A stretch of DNA of 28,178 nt, taken from positions 1 to 28,178 of IMG/VR virus record IMGVR_UViG_3300030389_003466. One strand, given 5' to 3'. Within the stretch, counting starts at the first letter, position 1. Each line of letters starts with the position of its first letter. This document shows, piece by piece, positions 1 to 6,919 of the stretch. The notes below the pieces were generated by a model, which made no database searches, had not been told where the DNA came from, and was given only the letters and a program-made list of their open reading frames with translations. Both the position numbers and the translations under genes were made by a program. This stretch comes from a virus.

Positions 1-1
1 A

Positions 2-412
2 GATTTTTACCCGACAGCCGCTGCAAGACAGAAGGGCGTCGTAAGCGTTCCTGTTGGTATGCAAAAAGATATTCAAGCGGGGCAGGGGTCTTTAAAACGG
101 GCGATTGTTCTGGATCGCGGGGATTTAGCTACCAAATATCCTTCAGAGCAAGGTTTGATAGATGTGGTTCCGGCGAAAGGTATGGATGACCCTACTGGTG
201 GTTTGATAAACCCAGACGCATTTCCACCAGAAATAAAAAGAGAACTAAGGTTCAAAGGGTCTGAGGCTCAGTTTGAACCACAAAAATTCGCGGACGGCGG
301 TCTGGTGTCTCTTGCCCCAATCGCACGCAACATGTTCCGCGGACCACGGGCCTTACAATCACTAGCTCCTGTAGCTAGGAACATGGATCGTTCTATGCTA
401 CGCTCCGGCTAA
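2..412 (+). CDS. 3' end of an unidentified phage gene (5'-truncated)
   Basis: The reading frame is open to the left edge of the window, so the first ATG at 59 is probably internal and this is the C-terminal part (136 codons visible) of a longer protein. I do not recognise a catalytic domain. The tail contains FADGGLV, a short glycine-pair motif I associate with marine phage virion proteins, followed by a duplicated element, SLAPIARNM then SLAPVARNM, 17 residues apart. It sits directly upstream of the portal gene, where a terminase or a head-associated protein would be usual, but nothing visible proves either. The stop is followed by a good ribosome-binding site for the portal gene, so the two are probably co-transcribed. 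Confidence 0.7.
   Translation, partial: DFYPTAAARQKGVVSVPVGMQKDIQAGQGSLKRAIVLDRGDLATKYPSEQGLIDVVPAKGMDDPTGGLINPDAFPPEIKRELRFKGSEAQFEPQKFADGGLVSLAPIARNMFRGPRALQSLAPVARNMDRSMLRSG
308..385 (+). repeat. Degenerate internal duplication, 51-base period
   Basis: Bases 308-334 and 359-385 encode SLAPIARNM and SLAPVARNM. The peptides are nearly identical but the codons differ at many third positions, which points to an old duplication kept by selection on the protein. Confidence 0.75.
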
Positions 413-424
413 AGGAGAAGCCAA

Positions 425-2863
425 ATGTCACAAACACCAAATGCCGGGATGGTTGATAAAAACGTACCATCTCAACTTGATACGGAAGACCTTGCCGCTG
501 AGATAGAGGTCGAGCTACCGGGCTCACAGGAAAATCAAATTGATTTTATGGGCTCCGCTATAAACATGGATGTTGAAATCATACCGGAAGAAGACGGTGG
601 CGTGACGATTGACTTCGAGCCTGCTGATGCAGCGAAAGGCAGCGAAGAGTTTTACGACAATCTGGCAGAAAATCTGTCGGAGGGGGAGCTTGGCAGAATT
701 AGTAGCGAATTACTGGGAGAGTTCGATGCTAACAAGGCCAGCCGTCAGGAGTGGGAAGACGCTTATGCGAATGGTTTGGAGTTGCTTGGCTTCACTTATG
801 AGGAGCGCACCCAGCCGTTTAGAGGAGCGTCGGGCGTAACGCATCCTTTGCTAGCTGAATCGGCTACACAATTTCAAGCGCAGGCGTTTAATGAGTTATT
901 GCCCGCGTCTGGTCCCGTCCGAACTACCATTCTGGGTGACGAAACACGCGAAAAACAACAGCAAGCGCAGCGCGTTCGTCAATTCATGAATTACTACATC
1001 ACGACAGTAATGGAGGACTACACGCCGGACATGGACCAAATGCTGTTTTATTTGCCATTGGCGGGTAGCACCTTCAAAAAAGTTTACTACGATGAAACTT
1101 TGGGCCGTGCGGTAAGCAAATTCATACCCGCAGAACAGCTTGTTGTGCCGTATGAAACCTCTGATCTGGATAGCTGCCCGAATATCACGCAGGTAATACG
1201 CATGTCCCTTAATGATTTGCGTAAAAAACAGGTTTCTGGGTTCTATCTGGACATCCCGGTGATACCGGCACAAGAAGAAATGAACAGTGTGGATGATGAG
1301 ATAAACCGAATTGATGGTTTATCGCCTAGTCAGGTCGATTATGACTGTACAATACTGGAGTGCCACGTTGATCTGGACTTGGAGGGCTATGAAGATGTGG
1401 ATAATGACGGTGAACCCACCGGTATTAAGGTTCCTTACGTTGTAACTATCAGTCAGGATAACGGACAGATACTTTCTATCCGCCGTAACTTCAACGAAGA
1501 CGATGAATTGAAGCGCAAAATCCAATATTTTGTGCATTTCAAGTTTTTGCCCGGTTTTGGTTTTTACGGATTGGGTCTGATTCATACAATTGGCGGTCTT
1601 TCGCGGACCGCGACTGCTGCTTTGCGTCAATTGATTGATGCAGGCACGCTTTCCAACCTGCCAGCAGGGTTCAAAGCCCGCGGACTGCGGATCAGGGACG
1701 ATGATGACCCACTTCAGCCGGGTGAATTCAGAGATGTTGACGCTCCGGGCGGTGCAATCCGTGACAGCTTGATGCCATTGCCGTTTAAAGGACCTGATCA
1801 GACGCTTTTTGCCCTTCTTGGGTTTGTCGTGGACGCCGGTCAGCGGTTCTCGACGATTACCAATCTAAAAGTTGGCGATGGAAACCAGCAGGCAGCAGTC
1901 GGAACGACAATTGCGCTGTTGGAGCAGGGTTCGCGGATCATGAGCGCAGTGCACAAACGTCTGCACTACGCGATGAAGCAGGAATTTAAGATTCTTGCTC
2001 GTGTGATGGGCGAAAGCCTGCCGCAAGAATATCCGTATGCTGTTGAGGGTGCGGATACAAAGGTGATGGCTCGTGATTTTGATGACCGCGTAGATATTTT
2101 GCCGGTATCTGATCCGAACGTATTTTCACAAGCACAGCGTATTGCCCTGTCCCAGACCAAACTGCAATTGGCTGGAGCCGCGCCAGAGATGCACAATATG
2201 TATGAAGTGTATCGAGACATGTATGACGCGCTTGGTGTGCGTGATGCAGAGCGGATTATGAAGCGGGTGCCGGATGAAGAGCCGATGCCGAAAGATCCGG
2301 CGCAAGAGAATATTGACGCACTGGATATGATTGAGTTGAAAGCTTTTGAAGGTCAGAATCATCAGGCGCATATTATGGCTCACTTGGTTTTCGGATCATC
2401 TCCGATGGTTCAGGGTTTACCTGCTGTAGCGATGGCGCTGCAAAAGCATGTGATGGAGCATGTTCGCATTGAAGCTAAAGAAAAAGCAGTTGCTGCTTAC
2501 TTCCAACAAGCGCAAACTGCAAACGTGCAGTTGCCACCGGAAGAGGAAGAGCTACAGATAGAGGCTTTGGTCGCTCAGTTTGTGGCGGAAGGTATGCAGA
2601 ACGTCAAACAGCTTTCTGCACAAATTTCGGGCCAAGGCCCCGATCCGTTGGTTCAACTCAAAGAACAAGAGCTTCAGATCCGGGCGCAAGCGGAGCAGTC
2701 CGACACGCAGCTTGAGCAGGCGAAGCTCAATCTGCAAGCGGCCAACCAGCGTCAGCGGGCAGATCAATTCCAGCAGCGTTTAGCTAGTCAGGAACGTCAG
2801 ACACAGTCGCGTATTGATGCAGCTATGCAGCGGGAGTTTATAAAACAACGCGGGGATAGTTAA
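425..2863 (+). CDS. Portal protein (P22-like/podovirus type)
   Basis: An 812-residue portal: the dodecameric ring at one head vertex through which DNA is packaged and ejected. Length and layout match large portals of short-tailed phages: an acidic N-terminal stretch (about residues 20-90), a central body with the TYEERTQPFRGASGVTHPLL segment near residue 125, and a glutamine/arginine-rich coiled coil at about 740-805 that would form the inner barrel or crown. The central segment resembles portals of uncultured marine phages; this is recognition from memory. The start is supported by AGGAG at 413-417, eight bases upstream. The stop overlaps the next start by one base. The P22-type assignment fits the gp4-like and gp10-like genes downstream. 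Confidence 0.88.
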   Translation: MSQTPNAGMVDKNVPSQLDTEDLAAEIEVELPGSQENQIDFMGSAINMDVEIIPEEDGGVTIDFEPADAAKGSEEFYDNLAENLSEGELGRISSELLGEFDANKASRQEWEDAYANGLELLGFTYEERTQPFRGASGVTHPLLAESATQFQAQAFNELLPASGPVRTTILGDETREKQQQAQRVRQFMNYYITTVMEDYTPDMDQMLFYLPLAGSTFKKVYYDETLGRAVSKFIPAEQLVVPYETSDLDSCPNITQVIRMSLNDLRKKQVSGFYLDIPVIPAQEEMNSVDDEINRIDGLSPSQVDYDCTILECHVDLDLEGYEDVDNDGEPTGIKVPYVVTISQDNGQILSIRRNFNEDDELKRKIQYFVHFKFLPGFGFYGLGLIHTIGGLSRTATAALRQLIDAGTLSNLPAGFKARGLRIRDDDDPLQPGEFRDVDAPGGAIRDSLMPLPFKGPDQTLFALLGFVVDAGQRFSTITNLKVGDGNQQAAVGTTIALLEQGSRIMSAVHKRLHYAMKQEFKILARVMGESLPQEYPYAVEGADTKVMARDFDDRVDILPVSDPNVFSQAQRIALSQTKLQLAGAAPEMHNMYEVYRDMYDALGVRDAERIMKRVPDEEPMPKDPAQENIDALDMIELKAFEGQNHQAHIMAHLVFGSSPMVQGLPAVAMALQKHVMEHVRIEAKEKAVAAYFQQAQTANVQLPPEEEELQIEALVAQFVAEGMQNVKQLSAQISGQGPDPLVQLKEQELQIRAQAEQSDTQLEQAKLNLQAANQRQRADQFQQRLASQERQTQSRIDAAMQREFIKQRGDS

Positions 2864-3303
2864 TGCTAGCAGAGCTTGCCGCCGCCAACGCTGCTTTTGC
2901 AGTTATAAAGCAAGCCGTTCAAAATGGACGCGAGTTGGCAGATGCTGGTTCTGCAATAACCAAGTATGTTGGAGCTAAAGAAGAACTGTCGAGACGAGCT
3001 AAAAAAAAGAAAAAACGGGGCACTGCTAATACTGACCTTGAAGAGTTTATGGCGCTTGAAAAACTCAAGCAGCAAGAGGAGCAGTTGCGGGAGACGATGA
3101 TCTGGTCGGGCCGACCCGGACTATGGAAAGACTGGCAAGCGTTTCAAGCGCAGGCACGTAAATCGCGGCGGGTCCAAGAGGCGCTTGCCAAGAAGCGTCG
3201 CGAGGAATTAATAGCCGCGGTGGCTATTTTTGTGGGTGTTATATCAGGCATCGTTGGCATTTGTGCGTTAATTATCTGGGCCCTGTTTTTACGAGCGCTA
3301 TAA
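2863..3303 (+). CDS. Coiled-coil protein with C-terminal membrane anchor
   Basis: 146 residues. The first 110 are alanine-, lysine- and glutamate-rich and probably helical, with a KKKKK basic patch near 47-51 and a WSGRPGLWKDW segment at 81-91. Residues 116-141 form one strong hydrophobic helix, so the protein would be inserted by its C-terminus with the coiled coil in the cytoplasm or along the envelope. I recall similar proteins next to portal genes in marine phages, without an assigned role. The topology would allow a lysis accessory or an ejection-related role, but no spanin lipobox is present. It overlaps the portal stop by one base (TAATG), indicating translational coupling. Confidence 0.8.
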   Translation: MLAELAAANAAFAVIKQAVQNGRELADAGSAITKYVGAKEELSRRAKKKKKRGTANTDLEEFMALEKLKQQEEQLRETMIWSGRPGLWKDWQAFQAQARKSRRVQEALAKKRREELIAAVAIFVGVISGIVGICALIIWALFLRAL

Positions 3304-3530
3304 TGATGGATGTTTTTCTGCTGCTGGTTTATTTGGGCGTTGGAGAAAACCGGCGAATAGAAAGCAACAATATGCATTTTCGCGATTTGAATGATTGCAA
3401 TTATTTTGCCTCCCAGCTTTCTAAGAGATATGGTACATATCGTCATAGGGGTGCAATTGATCCGCGGGACAGAGTGATGGCTTACTGTGTGCCGCGGCGG
3501 GTAAACCCGCAAAGAACTAAAGTTTATTAA
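3303..3530 (+). CDS. Small secreted or membrane-tethered protein
   Basis: 75 residues from the ATG at 3303, which overlaps the preceding stop (TAATG). An in-frame start at 3261 exists but would lie inside the preceding gene, so 3303 is preferred. The N-terminus MMDVFLLLVYLGVG is a short hydrophobic stretch that could be a signal or anchor. The remainder has two cysteines, one in the DLNDCNYFA segment and one in AYCVPRR, which could pair in the periplasm. Small proteins with this pattern (N-terminal hydrophobic stretch, NMHFRDL, AYCVP end) recur in marine phage late operons as far as I recall. Function unknown; position before the lysis genes makes an envelope role plausible. Confidence 0.75.
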   Translation: MMDVFLLLVYLGVGENRRIESNNMHFRDLNDCNYFASQLSKRYGTYRHRGAIDPRDRVMAYCVPRRVNPQRTKVY

Positions 3531-3540
3531 GGAGAGAGAA

Positions 3541-3666
3541 ATGGTCGCGCAAAAAAACAGACGCAGAATACGTAAAGTAATCAAAGGCCTCAACAAGGCC
3601 TCCAAACTTCACGCCAAGCAAGCCAAAACTTTGAAAAAAACTCTTTCAAATAAAGGCAGAGCGTAA
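3541..3666 (+). CDS. Very small, highly basic protein
   Basis: 41 residues, about a third of them lysine or arginine, with the core KGLNKASKLHAKQAKTLKK predicted to be an amphipathic cationic helix. The start is supported by GGAGAG at 3531-3536, just upstream, and the stop overlaps the next start (TAATG). I recognise the KASKLHAKQAKTL pattern from other marine phages but know of no function. A nucleic-acid-binding or membrane-active role is possible from charge alone. Gene finders with a length cutoff would miss it. Confidence 0.65.
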   Translation: MVAQKNRRRIRKVIKGLNKASKLHAKQAKTLKKTLSNKGRA

Positions 3667-3818
3667 TGGGTTGCATTTGGGCTGGTCGTTGGAAACAATA
3701 TTTTAAAATTAAAAAAGAAATTTACGAGTGGCATAAACAAGGTTTCTCGCGGCAAGATATTGAAAACAAGCTGCGCCGAAAACTTGAGGGCGTAGAGTTG
3801 AGGGTGGTTAATGGCTAA
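3666..3818 (+). CDS. Small hypothetical protein
   Basis: 50 residues, starting at the ATG that overlaps the previous stop and ending in another TAATG overlap, so it is locked into the operon on both sides. It is rich in tryptophan and basic residues, and its second half (QGFSRQDIENKLRRKLEGVE) looks like a short helix-turn-helix-like pair of helices, though it is too small to call as a DNA-binding domain. No family recognised. Confidence 0.6.
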   Translation: MGCIWAGRWKQYFKIKKEIYEWHKQGFSRQDIENKLRRKLEGVELRVVNG

Positions 3819-3931
3819 TGGACCTAGTAAATGCATGGAACGAATTGAGTTACTTTGACGGTGTTCTGTTTACTGTCTGGTTAGGCATTCTATATGTCGG
3901 CAAAAAGAAAATAGATAAGTGGTTAGACTAG
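3818..3931 (+). CDS. 37-residue single-span membrane miniprotein
   Basis: Starts in the TAATG overlap with the previous gene and stops immediately before the next start at 3932. Residues 14-28 (FDGVLFTVWLGILYV) form one hydrophobic helix, followed by KKKKIDKW, a positive patch that would keep the C-terminus cytoplasmic. The size and topology resemble small phage holin-accessory or envelope peptides. No family recognised; the call rests on the overlaps, the membrane span and the otherwise gap-free packing. Confidence 0.6.
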   Translation: MDLVNAWNELSYFDGVLFTVWLGILYVGKKKIDKWLD

Positions 3932-4252
3932 ATGGATAACAAAAAATTAGAGCAGGGCAGTCGTTACGAAGCGCATGATTTAGACGGCGATGGTATCGTC
4001 ACGGACGAAGAGATTGCGCGTGAAAAAGAAATGATTGAATTGGAGCTTCGGGAGGAAAAAGCCAATGCACAACAGTGGATGGCGTGGGTCGCGATGGGAA
4101 GTATGCTTGTTTTTACAACAGTGCTGTTTCTTCCTGTGGTTTCTACCAGTCGTGTTAATGCTCTCGCTGATCTCCTTGGTCTTTTTTACATTGCTCAAGC
4201 TGGGGTTGTGGGTGCATACATGGGTGTATCAGCGTGGATGAGCAAAAAATAA
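3932..4252 (+). CDS. EF-hand protein with two membrane spans
   Basis: 106 residues. Residues 16-27 form a complete canonical EF-hand loop: D16, D18, D20, G21, a hydrophobic residue at 23, and E27 at position 12. A charged helix (26-46) then leads into two hydrophobic spans at about 51-70 and 77-99. This gives a cytoplasmic or periplasmic calcium-binding head on a membrane hairpin. I recall the same arrangement in other marine phages, where it is left as hypothetical. Two closely spaced spans next to a holin and endolysin suggest a holin, pinholin or lysis regulator; calcium binding is inferred from the loop, its use in lysis is speculation. The ATG directly follows the previous stop. Confidence 0.8.
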   Translation: MDNKKLEQGSRYEAHDLDGDGIVTDEEIAREKEMIELELREEKANAQQWMAWVAMGSMLVFTTVLFLPVVSTSRVNALADLLGLFYIAQAGVVGAYMGVSAWMSKK

Positions 4253-4368
4253 TTTACAGATACGAAGGCCCAATAAACAAATTTAGGCAGTACAATCTTA
4301 TGCGAAAAAAGTTGCGGCGATTGAAGAAAGAGTGGAACAAGGAAACCGGAAAATTTAAGGGGTTTTAA
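4234..4368 (+). CDS. Small basic protein, GTG start
   Basis: 44 residues in a different frame from the preceding gene, overlapping its last 19 bases and stopping directly before the ATG of the holin gene at 4369. The product is strongly basic (RKKLRRLKKEW) with aromatic residues in its first half (YRYEGPINKFRQY). The GTG is the first start codon that gives a full-length product; ATG at 4300 would give only 22 residues. There is no clear ribosome-binding site, so it is probably translated by coupling. Without it there would be an unexplained 116-base gap in an otherwise gap-free region. Confidence 0.55.
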   Translation: MDEQKIIYRYEGPINKFRQYNLMRKKLRRLKKEWNKETGKFKGF

Positions 4369-4830
4369 ATGTTAAGCGTAATTGGTTCTTTGATAGGTTT
4401 TGCCAGTAGCACGGCTCCGGCTCTTGCAGATCATTTTAAACAAAAAAGTAATCAAAAGTTTGAGCTTGAAAAAATGAAAACAATGGCGGAACTGCGTAAG
4501 GCAGGCTTTGACCATGAGCTCAAAGCTTTTGAGGCACAGGCTGCTGATAAAGAGCACGACAGACTTATTCAGCATGATATTAGTATTAACAGCGGCACAG
4601 GAATTATTTCCGCACTTCAGCGGTCCGTTCGTCCTGTGATCACTTATTGTTTTTTTGGTTTGTTTTTGGCGATTGAAATTACTTTGTTAAGAGAGGCTTT
4701 AAATAGCGGAATGAGCGTGGCAGAGTCTTTGAATGTTTTATGGGATGAAGACACAAAAGCAATTTTTGCTGCAATCATTAGTTTCTGGTTTGGCTCCCGC
4801 GCCATTGATAAAGCAAGAGGTAAAAGCTGA
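4369..4830 (+). CDS. Holin, gene-transfer-agent 3TM type
   Basis: 153 residues with three hydrophobic segments: about 1-20, 88-106 and 129-145, separated by a long charged helical linker (21-85). The block RSVRPVITYCFFGLFLAIEI followed by DEDTKAIFAAIISFWFGSRA is what I recognise as the holin family first described from gene transfer agents (GTA_holin_3TM). Holins open the inner membrane at a set time so that the endolysin can reach peptidoglycan. The gene overlaps the endolysin start by one base, the classic holin-endolysin pairing. An alphaproteobacterial host would fit this family but is not proved by it. Confidence 0.85.
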   Translation: MLSVIGSLIGFASSTAPALADHFKQKSNQKFELEKMKTMAELRKAGFDHELKAFEAQAADKEHDRLIQHDISINSGTGIISALQRSVRPVITYCFFGLFLAIEITLLREALNSGMSVAESLNVLWDEDTKAIFAAIISFWFGSRAIDKARGKS

Positions 4831-5342
4831 TGGCTGATAATTTTCAAGCTAGTCTGAAAATGGTTTTGAAACACGAAGGTGGGTTTGTAGATCATCCGAA
4901 AGATCCGGGTGGGGCAACTAACAAAGGCGTCACCCGACAAACTTATGAGTCGTTTTTGGGTAGACCCTTGGAGAGCGTTAATGAGCTTATTGAAATCCCT
5001 GACGAGCACATACGAGAAATTTATCGCATACGGTATTGGGATAAGGTCAAAGGGGATGACCTTCCTTCTGGCCTTGATTTTTCTGTTTTTGATTGGGGTG
5101 TAAATAGTGGTCCATCCCGTTCTGCAAAATTTTTGCAAGGTTTGGTAGAAGTGACACAGGACGGGGCTATCGGACCAAGAAGTCTTGAAGCTATTTCTCA
5201 ACATGACCCCAAAGATTTAATTGTTGAGATGGCCGCCAAGCGCGAAGGGTTTTACCGGTCTCTTTCTACCTTTGACACTTTTGGAAAAGGCTGGTTACGA
5301 CGTAATGAAGAAACTCGTGACTTTGCTCTCGAACTTGTATAG
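4830..5342 (+). CDS. Endolysin, GH108 muramidase
   Basis: 170 residues. The N-terminus holds KHEGGFVDHPKDPGGATNKG, the GH108 signature; E16 of the EGG triplet is the expected catalytic acid. The second half (about 75-125: DLPSGLDFSVFDWGVNSG and then QDGAIGPRSLEAI) matches the peptidoglycan-binding part normally fused to GH108 enzymes. It would cleave the N-acetylmuramic acid-N-acetylglucosamine bond of the host wall. There is no signal peptide or anchor, so export should depend on the holin encoded immediately upstream and overlapping by one base. Length is typical for the family. Confidence 0.93.
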   Translation: MADNFQASLKMVLKHEGGFVDHPKDPGGATNKGVTRQTYESFLGRPLESVNELIEIPDEHIREIYRIRYWDKVKGDDLPSGLDFSVFDWGVNSGPSRSAKFLQGLVEVTQDGAIGPRSLEAISQHDPKDLIVEMAAKREGFYRSLSTFDTFGKGWLRRNEETRDFALELV

Positions 5343-5374
5343 AAGGGTATAAGACTAGATGCGGAGATATAGGT

Positions 5375-5569
5375 TTGAGCATACATGTCGCGGAATCGGT
5401 GTTTCGCATAGTAAGAGAGCACCGCGCAACGATTGAAAATTTACTTGTTTATGACAATGTAAAAAATATGGAGCAATACCGTGAACTAATGGGACAATTG
5501 AAAGCATTAGAGCACGTTGAACAGGAACTCAAGAGCCTGCTAGAAAAACAGGAGCAGATAGATGACTAA
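5375..5569 (+). CDS. Small coiled-coil protein, TTG start
   Basis: 64 residues, almost entirely helical with heptad-like spacing (MEQYRELMGQLKALEHVEQ and ELKSLLEKQEQ), so probably a dimeric coiled coil. The TTG at 5375 is preceded by GGAG at 5362-5365, about nine bases away, and is preferred over the next start (GTG at 5399). The stop overlaps the GroES start by eight bases. I recall similar small coils beside structural genes in marine phages; the function is unknown. Confidence 0.72.
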   Translation: MSIHVAESVFRIVREHRATIENLLVYDNVKNMEQYRELMGQLKALEHVEQELKSLLEKQEQIDD

Positions 5570-6011
5570 AGCAAAGCCCAATTTGAAAGCGGCAGCAGAA
5601 GGCGTAGCGAAACTATCAGAAGCATATGTTGACGTTACGGACAAAAAATTAGACCCCGATAATATCGGGGGTTCTCTCTTAGATAGGATGCCGGACCCAA
5701 CAGGGTGGCGGCTTTTGATTTTACCTTACAGAGGAAAAGGAAAAACCGACGGCGGTATTTTCCTTCCAGACCAGACAGTAGAAGAACACACCATTTCCAC
5801 ACAGGTTGGGTATGTTCTAAAAACTGGTCCTTTGGCATACCAAGATCCAGAAAAATTTGAATCTGGTCCGTGGTGTGAAAAAGGCGATTGGGTGATGTTT
5901 GCCCGATATGCTGGCTCTCGTTTTAAAATAGATGGCGGTGAAGTACGCATTCTAAATGACGATGAGGTTTTAGCTAAAATTCAAGAGCCCGAAGATATTT
6001 TGCATTTCTAG
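5562..6011 (+). CDS. Phage GroES-like co-chaperonin
   Basis: 149 residues. Residues about 48-140 match the chaperonin-10 fold: the GWRLLILPYRG strand, a mobile loop at about 57-72 containing TDGGIFLPD, and the C-terminal KGDWVMFARYAGSRFKIDGG and EVRILNDDEVLAKI strands. The loop hydrophobic triplet IFL corresponds to the GroEL-contacting IVL of bacterial GroES. About 45 extra N-terminal residues precede the fold, absent from the usual 97-residue GroES. It would cap the host GroEL, replacing host GroES for folding large capsid subunits, as T4 gp31 does. Position just before scaffold and capsid genes supports this. No groEL is visible. Confidence 0.88.
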   Translation: MTKAKPNLKAAAEGVAKLSEAYVDVTDKKLDPDNIGGSLLDRMPDPTGWRLLILPYRGKGKTDGGIFLPDQTVEEHTISTQVGYVLKTGPLAYQDPEKFESGPWCEKGDWVMFARYAGSRFKIDGGEVRILNDDEVLAKIQEPEDILHF

Positions 6012-6019
6012 GAGATATT

Positions 6020-6916
6020 ATGAGTGACGAAGATGTTAAAGAGCAGGAACAAGTTGAACTTGAGCTACCGGAACAAGAGTCCGATGACGCTGTGGTTGTT
6101 GAAGAAACAAGCACAGAGGAAGGGTCTGACAACTTTGAAAAGGCAGAAAGCGCAACGCAAAAGCGCATAGACCGCCTAACAAAACGTATGCGGGAGGCCG
6201 AACGCGATAAAGACGAGGCCATACGTTACGCACAACAGGTGCAAAACGAAAACACTCAATTTAAACAGCGCATACAAAACATGGATCAGAACTATGTTTC
6301 TGAGTTCAGTAATCGCGTTGAATCACAACTTGGCTCTGCCGAAGCGGAGTTAGCTCGTGCTGTTGAATTGGGGGATTCTGCTCAAGTCGTAGAGGCTCAA
6401 AAAAAGCTGACACAATTGGCTATTGAAAATGATCGTGCTCAACAGGCAAAAGTGCAGCAAGAAAGACTTGCCCAACAGCAAGCCGCATATCAACAGCAAG
6501 CCGCATATCAACAGCAGCAACAGCCGCCACAGGCCCAACAAGCTTACAAAGAACCCGACCCGAAAGCGCAGAGATGGGCTGAAAGAAACGATTGGTTTGG
6601 GTCTGACGAAGCCATGACTTACGCTGCTTTTGGTATCCACAAAAAACTTGTCGAGGACGAGGGATTTGACCCAACCTCTGACGAGTATTATAGTGAGTTG
6701 GACAGCAGAATGATTGAGGAGTTTCCTCATAAGCTTGATTCTGCTCAAAACGACAAACGGGGAAGCAAAAGATCCGCCCAAAATGTTGCTTCAGTATCCC
6801 GCTCTACCGGTGGGCGCAGTAAAGGAAAAAAGGTTAGACTCACCCCTAGCCAGATTTCTATAGCTAAAAAATTGGGTGTGCCGCTTGAAGAATACGCGAA
6901 ATACGTGAAGGAGTAG
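6020..6916 (+). CDS. Head scaffolding protein
   Basis: 298 residues with the composition of a phage scaffold: a very acidic N-terminus (1-40), a long coiled coil (about 45-150), a low-complexity glutamine run (150-175), a WAERNDWFGSDEAMTYAAF segment (187-205) and a basic C-terminus (about 245-298, including RSKGKKVRLTPSQ) that would contact capsid subunits. It lies two genes upstream of the decoration/capsid pair, the normal place for a scaffold. AGGAG at 6010-6014 supports the start. Assignment rests on composition and position as well as resemblance to marine phage scaffolds; no protease domain is seen, so scaffold removal without proteolysis is likely. Confidence 0.82.
   Translation: MSDEDVKEQEQVELELPEQESDDAVVVEETSTEEGSDNFEKAESATQKRIDRLTKRMREAERDKDEAIRYAQQVQNENTQFKQRIQNMDQNYVSEFSNRVESQLGSAEAELARAVELGDSAQVVEAQKKLTQLAIENDRAQQAKVQQERLAQQQAAYQQQAAYQQQQQPPQAQQAYKEPDPKAQRWAERNDWFGSDEAMTYAAFGIHKKLVEDEGFDPTSDEYYSELDSRMIEEFPHKLDSAQNDKRGSKRSAQNVASVSRSTGGRSKGKKVRLTPSQISIAKKLGVPLEEYAKYVKE
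6473..6508 (+). repeat. Two exact 18-base tandem copies in the scaffold gene
   Basis: The unit caacagcaagccgcatat occurs at 6473-6490 and 6491-6508, encoding QQQAAY-type repeats in a glutamine-rich linker. Exact copies suggest a recent slippage event. Confidence 0.9.
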
Positions 6917-6919
6917 TTT

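Noticed and set aside
2580-2783. + strand 67-codon frame inside the portal gene
   Set aside because: Serine/arginine-rich alternative frame of the glutamine-rich coiled coil; no start signal; shadow frame.
3144-3605. 153-codon open frame on the - strand
   Set aside because: Lies opposite three + strand genes with good starts and overlaps, has no ribosome-binding site and no recognisable domain; a shadow frame.
4644-5204. 186-codon open frame on the - strand
   Set aside because: Antisense to the holin and endolysin genes, both strongly supported; no start signal or homology seen.
5359-5436. 25-codon frame (MRRYRFEHTCRGIG start) between endolysin and the coiled-coil gene
   Set aside because: Too short to support and overlaps the better-supported TTG-started gene; kept here only because it begins in an otherwise empty 32-base gap.
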